DNA of 64,000 nucleotides from an uncultured candidate division Zixibacteria bacterium (lineage in GTDB: Bacteria > Zixibacteria > MSB-5A5 > GN15 > PGXB01). Of the stretch, positions 15,766 to 24,708 are shown piece by piece. Where the stretch lies: the NCBI GenBank assembly GCA_937925655.1, contig CALAMC010000057.1, positions 1-64,000 on the forward strand, written 5' to 3'. The notes beneath the pieces are model-generated. The model made no database searches. It was not told the DNA's origin and was given only the letters and a program-made list of their open reading frames with translations. The stretch's first letter is position 1. Each line of letters starts with the position of its first letter. The translations under genes were made by a program, and so were the position numbers.

Positions 15766-18700
15766 CCAAACGGCGAATGATCACAACGGGTGGCTTATCC
15801 GTCAGAATTATGGTAACAGCCCTGCTGATTGCTATGACGGCCCTGTTATCGGCCCCCGTGACCTCGTATAGTCAGGTCAGCGCCAGCGGCGATTTAACCG
15901 CCCGCATCGACAGCATTATTGCTTTGATTCCGGGTGAAACTCCGGCCAATCTTTATGTCGGGCCGAATTCATCACAGCAGACCCTCTGGCGGTCGATCAT
16001 TCAGGACATGTTGAATGCCGATTATTCTTCGGCGCACAGCTCCGCATCATCCATCGACTATGAGGTGGTGGCGTTTACGGACAATACGCAATCCCCGTCA
16101 AAGACTTTCTATATTCTGGAGCGTAAACCGACGGCGACAAGCAACTTCTGGGGAACGTTTATCTTCAACCCCGACGCACGTCGTCCCAAGCTGGTGATAC
16201 AGTGTCCTCATCCCAAACAGAACACCAATACCGGCAACCAGGGCCTGCGGGTTTTTGAAGCGGCCGATGCCTGGTTATACTTCGTAGCCGGGACGCATAA
16301 ATGCAACTCCACATCCTTTTCTTCATGTGACGGAACATCGACGTCCTGTTCCGTTTCCGAGGAGCCGTATCGTGACTGTGACCAGGCGCATATTGTGACG
16401 GGAACTTTCCAGATGACCACGGAAGAAGTCCTCGATGTCGCTTCGGATATCATCGTCATACAACCGCACGGTTATACGCCGGGAACCGGTGATCCCGATA
16501 TCATCATGAGCAACGGGACGTATTTTACTCCGGCAGTGGATTATCTGCCGACCCTTCGGGACAATCTGCTTCTTATAGACAATTCGCTGACTTTCAAAAT
16601 CCCGCACCTTGAATCATGGACATATTACGTGGGCCGGGATAATACTCAGGGCCGCTTGATGAATCAGGTGTCCAATGCGTGTAATAGTTACGCTACGTCG
16701 AGCACCGGTCAATTCATTCATCTCGAACAAAAATACACCGGCCTGCGCGATACCGAAGCCAATTACATGAAACTGGCCAACGCCATAATCCTTACTTTCC
16801 CTGCGATGGGCCAGGTTACTTCGGCCCAGTCCGGCTCATGGACTTCGCCCTCTACCTGGGTGGGCGGGGTCATTCCCACTTCGGAAGATGACGTTTTAAT
16901 CGCGGCCGAGCATGTGATTTCTATCGACGATCTTTCGGCGGAATGTCATTCTCTCACTTTTGGCGACACTTCCGCTCACATCGATATGAACCAGAACAGC
17001 CGATTGGATATTTATGGCAATTTCACGTTGTTTAATGAATTTCATAATGTCTTTTCGGCGGGCTGGTCGTCTACCAATGCCAAGATTCGATTTGCCGGTT
17101 ATGACGCCGTCCAGATTCTTAGCGGTTGGAGCACGACCGGTGGTTCGACGTCGTTCCGCGATATGGTTATAGACAAACCGAGCGGCAAGGTGGTCACGGG
17201 TGGCAATGGCATGCGTTTAGGCATCCAGAACAGCCTTGAAATTATCAACGGGACTTTGGAACTGGCCGCCGATGATGACCTTGAGGCACGCTGGGCCTCG
17301 AGCGGTAATTTTACCGAAAATCAAACCCTGACCATCACCATTCAGGCCAACGGCAAGTTCATTCTGGTTGACGGCGATGGTTCGCACTTCATCCGCAGCG
17401 GCGTCGATATGCCCATCGGCAAGATGACCATCTATGGCACGGCCACCTTCACCGACGCCAGCTCCTATGATATAAATATCAACAACATCGACGTCAAAAA
17501 CGGCGGCGTCCTCAATTTGGATACCGGTCTGGGGAGCGCCACCTATGGCCCGGAATTCAACCCCGGAACCATTACAGTTGAATCCGGCGGTGAGATAATG
17601 AATACAACTATCACCGATATCTGGTTCGATACCTCGGTCGTGATTCTCAATCAGGGGGCGACATATAAGACGACCAGCGTAACGACCGTGTTTCCGCCGA
17701 CCTTTACCAATAACGGCAAAGTTCGCTATCAACGCGATTTTGCAACCCTGACCGACAATCAGGTCGTCGGTGACATGGATTACTATGACGTCGAATTCAG
17801 CTTCCTTAGTAACAATACGCAGAAAATATGGACGCTGACCGGCGATCGTGCGGTTACCGACAGCTTAATAATTAATAATGACGTCAATTTCGTCCTTACC
17901 GCTGATGCTCCGCATTCCGTTACCGTCGGAAATACGCTTCGTCTGTCCAGCGGGTCGCTGAACAATTCCGACCCGGATGTGAGTCTGGAAGTGGCCGATA
18001 ACGCCTTAATCTCGCGGGCCACCGGAACGATCTCGTCCGCGCCGGACTTCCTGGGCGTAGTCAATCTTCGTTATACCAGCACGTCAACGTCGGTTGCCAC
18101 CGGTCCGGAGTTTCCCACGAACCCGAGTGTCTTGAAAGATATAACTGTCATCTGCGGAACGCAGACGGTGACTCTAAGCAATGACGCCACGGTTAATGGC
18201 ACCGTTACATTATCCAACGGTATTTTCGATATCGATGGCCCGGAAGGCGATTATACCCTTTATCTGGCCAACGGTGCCACTATCAGACGTGCCACCGGGG
18301 AATTTTCAACTGCTCCGACTTTCGGTTCATACGTTGACTTGAACTATATCAGCACCGTCAGCAGTGTTACGACCGGCTATGAAATGCCGACCAGCGCCGG
18401 AACTTTGCGAAATTTGACCATCAGCGGCTCTAAAGGCGTGACACTCGGTTCTAACATTACCGTCAATGGAACCTTGAACGTTCAGGGTAGTATGCTGACT
18501 ACCGGAAGTCGCACGGTTACCCTGGCTTCGGGAGCCACACTGGCCGAAACTTCACCATACACTGTTTACGGCAATATCACTACCACCAGAACGGTTTCGC
18601 AGGGTGTTAATAACGCCTTTGGCAATATCGGGGTGGAAATTAATGCCGCCGGTAGCAGTCCCGGTTCGACGACGGTTTTGCGCGTGACCGGCACCGCACC

Positions 18701-21341
18701 CGCTTTGCCCGGTGTGCAGGGTATTAATCGGTATTTCAACATAACCCCGGCGACCAACGATGGTCTGAACGCGACGTTCGTGTTTCACTATGATGAGAGC
18801 GAACTTAACGGTATCCCGGAAGCCAACCTGACCCTGTATTATTCGGATGACGGCGGTAGCAGCTGGACGCCGCGCGGCGGTGTCGTCAACGAAACCGCCA
18901 ATACCGTCACCCTGGCCGGGGTCAATGAGTTTTCACTCTGGACTCTGGGCGGGATGGCCCAGGGCGTGATTCTTTCGGCTCAATCGGGTTCATGGACGTC
19001 CTCATCGACATGGCAGGGCGGAACGATCCCGACTTCGACCGACGATGTCATGATTTTGTCAGGGCACACCGTCTCCGTCGATAATAATTTGGCGGAATGT
19101 CACTCGATCAGTTTCGGCGGTGAAAATGCCCATATCGATATGAATGCCAACAGCAGGCTGGATGTTTATGGTGATTTCACTTTGTTCAGTGAAAACCACA
19201 ACGTCTTTTCGGCGGGCTGGTCCTCGGAAAATGCCTATATCCGATTCACGGGCGGTGAATTGCAGACACTGGCCGGGTGGAGCACGACAGCCGGTTCCAC
19301 GTCGTTCCGTGATATGATTATCGAAAAGGACAGCGCTACGGTCATCCAGACCGAAGGCAAGGGCGACCCCGGCATGCGATTCGGACTGCAGAACAGCCTG
19401 GAGATCATCAGTGGTATATTCAATTTCCGCGAAGGCGATGACATCGAAGCCCGCTGGACATCCTCCGGCGAACGCACCGAAAATCAGGATTTAACCATCA
19501 ACGTTCATGCCGGTGCGGAAATGGTCTTTCTGGATGGGGCCGGAACGCACTTCATTCGCAGCGGTATCGGAATCCCCATCGGTAAACTGACCGTTTATGG
19601 CTACGTCGAATTGAACGACGCCAGTTCTTATGATTACAATATCTGCGGCATAGATATCAAGGACGGCGGAACCTTCAGAATCGGGACGGGTCTTGGCAGT
19701 ACAACTTACGGTCCTGAATTCAATCCCGGTACAATCGTAATCGATTCCGGCGGCTCGCTTTACAGTTCCACTACGACCGACGTCTGGTTTGATACGACGG
19801 TCGTTGACCTCAAACGGGGCGGAACGTATAAAATCGCCAGCAGTACGACGTACTTCCCGCCGATATTTTATAATAATGGTAAGGTCCGTTACCAGTGGAA
19901 TCCGGCCACATCCTCGCTGAATCAGACCGTGGTTGACACCAATTATTACCAGGTCGAATTCAGTTTCAATGGCAACAATACCAAAAAAATGTGGACGCTT
20001 AACGGCAATCGGACGGTCGCAGATAGCCTTATCGTAAACAATAACTGTGAACTGGTTCTGCAGGCCGGGTCGCCGCTGTCGATAACGGTCGATGGTCTGC
20101 TCCGTATGGTAAGCGGTAATATTGACAACACTGACGCCGATGCGACCCTGGTAGTGGCCGACGATGTCTGGATATCCCGCGCTTACGGGACAATCTCCAG
20201 CGCCCCGACGTTTGCAGGCGTTGCCAATGTCCGCTATACCAGCAATACTGTGTCGGTTACCACCGGTCCGGAATTGCCGACGGCGGCCAACGTGCTTAAA
20301 GATCTGGTCATATACGCGACCGATCAAACGGTTACGCTCGGTGAAAATGCCACCGTCAACGGCAATTTGACGCTGTCAGCAGGTATTTTTGACAATAATG
20401 GCGCCGCCGATAACAAGATACTGACGATGGCCAATGGCGCCAAAATACGGCGTGCCACGGCTGAACTGACGGCGGCCCCGGCCTTCGCCGGAATCGTCGA
20501 TGTCGAATATATCAGTGAAGTCGGGGCGGTAACGACCGGCCCGGAACTGCCGACTAATACTTCGGTTCTACGCGATTTGATTATCAGCGGGAATCAGGGT
20601 GTTAACCTGGGGGCCAATGTCACCGTGAATGGCACGCTGGGTATTTACGACAGTATTTTGAATACCGGTTCCTGGACTGTAACTCTGGCCCCGACCGCCG
20701 ATATTATAGAAAACGCCGGTTTTATTGCCCAGGGTAATATTAGCACAACTCGCACGGTTGCCCAGGGCGTCAATCAAACCTTCGGAGGTTTGGGATTGGA
20801 AATCAACGCGGCCGGTGCGGCTCCCGGAGCCACGACCGTTTTGCGCGTTACGGGCACGGCGCCGTCGATATCGGGCGGTTCCGCCATCTTGAGGTACTTT
20901 AACGTGACGCCAACGGTCAACAGCGGCTTGAATGCCACCCTCGTCTTCCATTATGATGACGGCGAGTTGAACGGAGTGTCCGAATCGGGGCTGCAGCTGT
21001 ACTCGTCTACGGACGGAGGATTAACCTGGACGGCCCGGGGCGGGACGGTTGATGCCATGGCCAACACGGTGACGCTCACCGGCGTGAGCAGTCTCTCCCG
21101 CTGGACACTCGGCTCGGAAGCTGGATATGTGTGCGGTGATGCCAGCGGCGACGGCACCGTCAATCTGCTGGATATCCTTTACCTGATTGCATACAGGTAT
21201 AATACTCCGGCCGGTCCGGCTCCGGTTCCGATGGAAGCCGGTGACGCCAATGCCGACGGCAGTATTAACCTGCTGGATATCCTTTATTTGATCGCTTATA
21301 GGTACAATACTCCCCCGGGACCGGAACCGCTTTGTCCGTAA
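15759..21341 (+). CDS. Giant secreted protein: His-motif domain, two G8 modules, dockerin
   Basis: This 1860-residue protein has a signal peptide (to about SYSQ). Residues about 40-345 form a domain with four conserved His motifs, CPHP (H151), GTHKCN (H180), QPHG (H237) and HLEQ (H321, E323), which could be metal ligands of a hydrolase. Two long modules of about 700 residues follow (about 353-1065 and 1068-1785), each opening with a G8 signature (QSGSW..STW..G.IP) and continuing as beta-helix-like repeats. A type I dockerin (about 1789-1860) ends it, with two calcium-loop repeats of the DASGDGTVNLLDILYL type. The ATG follows AAGGAGG inside the end of pgsW, so it belongs to the capB-capC-pgsW unit. 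I cannot name the substrate. Confidence 0.8.
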   Translation: MLTKRRMITTGGLSVRIMVTALLIAMTALLSAPVTSYSQVSASGDLTARIDSIIALIPGETPANLYVGPNSSQQTLWRSIIQDMLNADYSSAHSSASSIDYEVVAFTDNTQSPSKTFYILERKPTATSNFWGTFIFNPDARRPKLVIQCPHPKQNTNTGNQGLRVFEAADAWLYFVAGTHKCNSTSFSSCDGTSTSCSVSEEPYRDCDQAHIVTGTFQMTTEEVLDVASDIIVIQPHGYTPGTGDPDIIMSNGTYFTPAVDYLPTLRDNLLLIDNSLTFKIPHLESWTYYVGRDNTQGRLMNQVSNACNSYATSSTGQFIHLEQKYTGLRDTEANYMKLANAIILTFPAMGQVTSAQSGSWTSPSTWVGGVIPTSEDDVLIAAEHVISIDDLSAECHSLTFGDTSAHIDMNQNSRLDIYGNFTLFNEFHNVFSAGWSSTNAKIRFAGYDAVQILSGWSTTGGSTSFRDMVIDKPSGKVVTGGNGMRLGIQNSLEIINGTLELAADDDLEARWASSGNFTENQTLTITIQANGKFILVDGDGSHFIRSGVDMPIGKMTIYGTATFTDASSYDININNIDVKNGGVLNLDTGLGSATYGPEFNPGTITVESGGEIMNTTITDIWFDTSVVILNQGATYKTTSVTTVFPPTFTNNGKVRYQRDFATLTDNQVVGDMDYYDVEFSFLSNNTQKIWTLTGDRAVTDSLIINNDVNFVLTADAPHSVTVGNTLRLSSGSLNNSDPDVSLEVADNALISRATGTISSAPDFLGVVNLRYTSTSTSVATGPEFPTNPSVLKDITVICGTQTVTLSNDATVNGTVTLSNGIFDIDGPEGDYTLYLANGATIRRATGEFSTAPTFGSYVDLNYISTVSSVTTGYEMPTSAGTLRNLTISGSKGVTLGSNITVNGTLNVQGSMLTTGSRTVTLASGATLAETSPYTVYGNITTTRTVSQGVNNAFGNIGVEINAAGSSPGSTTVLRVTGTAPALPGVQGINRYFNITPATNDGLNATFVFHYDESELNGIPEANLTLYYSDDGGSSWTPRGGVVNETANTVTLAGVNEFSLWTLGGMAQGVILSAQSGSWTSSSTWQGGTIPTSTDDVMILSGHTVSVDNNLAECHSISFGGENAHIDMNANSRLDVYGDFTLFSENHNVFSAGWSSENAYIRFTGGELQTLAGWSTTAGSTSFRDMIIEKDSATVIQTEGKGDPGMRFGLQNSLEIISGIFNFREGDDIEARWTSSGERTENQDLTINVHAGAEMVFLDGAGTHFIRSGIGIPIGKLTVYGYVELNDASSYDYNICGIDIKDGGTFRIGTGLGSTTYGPEFNPGTIVIDSGGSLYSSTTTDVWFDTTVVDLKRGGTYKIASSTTYFPPIFYNNGKVRYQWNPATSSLNQTVVDTNYYQVEFSFNGNNTKKMWTLNGNRTVADSLIVNNNCELVLQAGSPLSITVDGLLRMVSGNIDNTDADATLVVADDVWISRAYGTISSAPTFAGVANVRYTSNTVSVTTGPELPTAANVLKDLVIYATDQTVTLGENATVNGNLTLSAGIFDNNGAADNKILTMANGAKIRRATAELTAAPAFAGIVDVEYISEVGAVTTGPELPTNTSVLRDLIISGNQGVNLGANVTVNGTLGIYDSILNTGSWTVTLAPTADIIENAGFIAQGNISTTRTVAQGVNQTFGGLGLEINAAGAAPGATTVLRVTGTAPSISGGSAILRYFNVTPTVNSGLNATLVFHYDDGELNGVSESGLQLYSSTDGGLTWTARGGTVDAMANTVTLTGVSSLSRWTLGSEAGYVCGDASGDGTVNLLDILYLIAYRYNTPAGPAPVPMEAGDANADGSINLLDILYLIAYRYNTPPGPEPLCP

Positions 21342-21392
21342 CCGGCGGATGTGTTGAAACATTTGTTTTGAATGGCTGGAATTGGAACGGGT

Positions 21393-21411
21393 CGGGCCGA
21401 CTGACGGCCCG
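21393..21411 (+). other. GC-rich hairpin between the two giant genes
   Basis: CGGGCCG (21393-21399), loop ACTGA, CGGCCCG (21405-21411). No T-run follows, so it is more likely an mRNA-stability or spacing element than a terminator. Confidence 0.4.
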
Positions 21412-21436
21412 GCCCGCTTCCGGGAGAATTTGACTT

Positions 21437-24400
21437 ATGAAATGCAAAGGAAAAATGCCCTCATCATGCATCAATGTATCGCCACGCGGACCTGCGGGCA
21501 TAAGGGGATTCCGATTATGGCCCGGTATGGTGACCATTCTGGTTGCCGCGCTAATCCTTCTCTGGCCACATTCCGGAGCATTCGGTCAGGTCAGCCTGTC
21601 GGGCAATTTCACTGATTATGTCGATAATATCGTGAATCAAATTCCCGGAACCAGTCCGGCCAATTTATACCAGATCCCCAACTCTTCGGAAACCGCCCTG
21701 TGGCGTCAGGTTATTCAGTCGATTATGAATGCTGATTATGCCGACGCTCACAGCCTGGCGGCCTCTCTGGAATATCGGGTCGTCCATTACACCGATAACT
21801 CGGTCAGTCCCAATCGCGAATATTATGTTCTGGAACGAGTTTCCGGGGCGACGTCCCATTACTGGGGCACGTTTATTTTTAATCCGAATCCCAAAAGGTA
21901 TCGTCTGATTATCCAGAGTCCTCATCCGAGGCACGATACCAATACCGGCTATCAGGGTTTTCGCGTTTTCCGGGATTCGGGGGCGCGGGCTTTCTTCGTA
22001 TCGGGAGTGCACCGATGCAATAATACTGCCAGCAGTCCCTGCGACGGAAGCACCACTGCCTGTAACAGCACTTCAGAGCCATATCGCGTTTCCGACCAGC
22101 CGCACAACGTCACGGGGACGTTTCAGATTACAACCGAGGAAATGCTGGCATTCGTGCCCGACCTGATTATCATTCAACCTCATGGGTTTTCGAAGGGAGA
22201 CGGCGATCCCTATGTCATCGCCAGCAACGGCACCAGATATACGCCTTCGGGAACCGATTATCTGGTCGAATTATGCAATAACCTCTATGCCCAGGACAAC
22301 GTCCTGACATTTAAAATAGCTCATATTGACACAGACTGGGATGAACTAATTGCCCGCACCAATGTTCAGGGTCGGCTTCTCAACCAGTCTCCGAATCCCT
22401 GCGGGACTTATGCCTATACGACGACGGGACGTTTCCTGCATCTGGAACAAGCCTATGACCGGCTCCGCAACAACGCCACCAACTGGAATAAACTGGTTAA
22501 CGCGGTAATACTTACTTTTCCGGAAGATAACGGCCTTATATCAAAGCAATCCGGCTCCTGGACCGACGTTGCCACCTGGCAATCGGGAACGATTCCCGGC
22601 CCGGAAGACAACGTTGCCATACTGGAAGGGCATGTAATTTCGGTTGACGATACTCTGGCGGAGTGTCATTCGCTGAATTTCGGCGGCCCCAACGCCCAAA
22701 TAGATATGAATGCCAACAGCCGTTTGACGGTGTATGGTGATTTTACCCTTTATAGTCAGACGCATAACGTCTTTGCCGCCGGATGGTCGGCCGATAACGC
22801 CCGCATTCGTTTTGCCGGAAATGAAGACCAGCTATTAAGCGGCTGGAGCACGTCGGGCGGGTCAACCTCGTTTCGCGATGTCATTATCGATAAAGCCCCC
22901 GACGCAATTGTCAGAACCGCCGCCAGCGGTATGCGGCTCGGTATCCAAAACAGCCTGGATATTATCAGCGGTATTATGAGTATCGAACCGGATGACGATC
23001 TGGAAGGGCGATGGGCCTCCAGCGGAAATTACACCAATAATCAGGATTTGAAAATAACCGTTTACGCCGACGGCCGGTTTCAGCTGGTTGACGGCGACGG
23101 AACGCACTTCATCAGAAGCGGAACCGGTTCGCTGCCTATCGGGAAAATGACGATTTACGGTTATGCCAGTATTTATGACGCCAGCTCATATGACATAAGT
23201 ATCGGCGGCATCGACATCAAAGACGGCGGCACGCTTGAAGTCGGAACCAGTTTGTGGAGTTCCACTTATGGACCGGAATTTAACCCGGGTCGGATCAACA
23301 TCGAATCCGGCGGATCGCTCCTTAACGTCACGACGTCGAACGTCTATTTCGATACGACGATTGTCGATCTGCAGCCGGGAGGAGCCTACAAAACATCGAG
23401 CAGTACGACCATATTTCCGCCGACGTTCTATAACAACGCCAAGGTGCGTTATCAGCGCGACCCGGTCACGGCCACGACCGATCAGGTGGTCGTGGACACC
23501 AATTATATAAGCGTTGAATTCAGCTTCAACGGCAATTCCACCAAAAAGATTTGGACACTGGCCAGAAACCGAACCGTGGCCGACAGCCTTATTGTCAACA
23601 ACGACGCCGAATTCCTCCTGGAGGCGTCGTCGCCCTGCACCCTCAAAGTCAATGGAACCATACGGTTGACCAGCGGTATTCTTGATAACGATGACCCCGA
23701 TGCTATTCTGGAACTGGCCGACGGCGGCCTGATCTCGCGAGCCTATGGCGAAATATCGCGGGCTCCGCGATTTCTCGGGTCCGCCAGTGTCCGATACACC
23801 AGTAGTACAACGCCGGTTTTGACCGGTCCCGAAGTTCCGACCGATATTTCCAGATTATATGACCTAATAATCGACAGCAATGTCGGGGTTACGCTGGGGG
23901 CGAATGTCACCGTGAATAATTCTCTTCAAGTCAATGACGGGCCGTTTATGACGTCCGGGTTTACGGCGACGCTGGGTTCTGCGGCGGTTATATACGAATC
24001 TTCCGGTTTCGTTGCCCGCGGACGGGTGATGACGACCCGAACTGTAGCCCAGAATAACAACGAAGTTTTTGGAAATATCGGGGTTGAAATGAATGCCTCG
24101 GGAGCGGCTCCGGGACCGACCCAGGTCTTGCGCGTAACAGGGACGGCACAGACTCTGCCGGGTGGGGCTTCGGTCACGCGCTATTTCAGTATCAGTCCGC
24201 AGGTGAATAACGGGCTTGATGCAACGATGGTTTTCCATTATGATGAATCGGAGCTGAATGGAAACGGGGAGTCGTATTTACAACTTTATTCGTCGGACGA
24301 CGGCGGCGCCACATGGGTCGCGCGCGGCGGTTCGGTTAATACTGCCGCCAATACCGTCACTCTGTCCGGTATCGAAGCCTTTTCCCTGTGGACGCTGGGA

Positions 24401-24616
24401 TCGGAAGTAACGTACGTATGCGGCGACGCCAACAACGACGGAAATGTCAACCTGCTGGATATTCTTTTCCTGATTGCCAATATTTATGAAGATGGCCCCG
24501 ATCCCGAGTATTTCAATGCGGCCGACGTCAACAGTTCGGGAACGCTGAACCTGCTCGATATCCTGGCTATGATAGCTTTATTATATGGCGATGGAACACC
24601 GTTAAACTGCCTATAA
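21437..24616 (+). CDS. Secreted protein: His-motif domain, one G8 module, dockerin
   Basis: This 1059-residue paralogue of the preceding protein has one G8 module instead of two. A basic leader is followed by a hydrophobic signal helix (VTILVAALILLW). The His-motif domain (about residues 50-355) repeats SPHP, GVHRCN, QPHG and HLEQ in the same order. The G8 module (about 366-985) opens with KQSGSWTDVATWQSG, and a C-terminal dockerin (about 993-1059) carries DANNDGNVNLLDILFL. Close similarity over the whole length indicates a tandem duplication with loss or gain of one module. It is likely cell-surface or extracellular. The exact start is uncertain because a later Met at residue 9 is possible. 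Confidence 0.8.
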   Translation: MKCKGKMPSSCINVSPRGPAGIRGFRLWPGMVTILVAALILLWPHSGAFGQVSLSGNFTDYVDNIVNQIPGTSPANLYQIPNSSETALWRQVIQSIMNADYADAHSLAASLEYRVVHYTDNSVSPNREYYVLERVSGATSHYWGTFIFNPNPKRYRLIIQSPHPRHDTNTGYQGFRVFRDSGARAFFVSGVHRCNNTASSPCDGSTTACNSTSEPYRVSDQPHNVTGTFQITTEEMLAFVPDLIIIQPHGFSKGDGDPYVIASNGTRYTPSGTDYLVELCNNLYAQDNVLTFKIAHIDTDWDELIARTNVQGRLLNQSPNPCGTYAYTTTGRFLHLEQAYDRLRNNATNWNKLVNAVILTFPEDNGLISKQSGSWTDVATWQSGTIPGPEDNVAILEGHVISVDDTLAECHSLNFGGPNAQIDMNANSRLTVYGDFTLYSQTHNVFAAGWSADNARIRFAGNEDQLLSGWSTSGGSTSFRDVIIDKAPDAIVRTAASGMRLGIQNSLDIISGIMSIEPDDDLEGRWASSGNYTNNQDLKITVYADGRFQLVDGDGTHFIRSGTGSLPIGKMTIYGYASIYDASSYDISIGGIDIKDGGTLEVGTSLWSSTYGPEFNPGRINIESGGSLLNVTTSNVYFDTTIVDLQPGGAYKTSSSTTIFPPTFYNNAKVRYQRDPVTATTDQVVVDTNYISVEFSFNGNSTKKIWTLARNRTVADSLIVNNDAEFLLEASSPCTLKVNGTIRLTSGILDNDDPDAILELADGGLISRAYGEISRAPRFLGSASVRYTSSTTPVLTGPEVPTDISRLYDLIIDSNVGVTLGANVTVNNSLQVNDGPFMTSGFTATLGSAAVIYESSGFVARGRVMTTRTVAQNNNEVFGNIGVEMNASGAAPGPTQVLRVTGTAQTLPGGASVTRYFSISPQVNNGLDATMVFHYDESELNGNGESYLQLYSSDDGGATWVARGGSVNTAANTVTLSGIEAFSLWTLGSEVTYVCGDANNDGNVNLLDILFLIANIYEDGPDPEYFNAADVNSSGTLNLLDILAMIALLYGDGTPLNCL

Positions 24617-24708
24617 AAATTGGGAGGGAAGTGAGTGCAAAATAATGAAAAAAACGGCTTACGTCCAAAAAAATACAAAACAGGTGAAATCACCATAGGA
24701 GGTAATTT

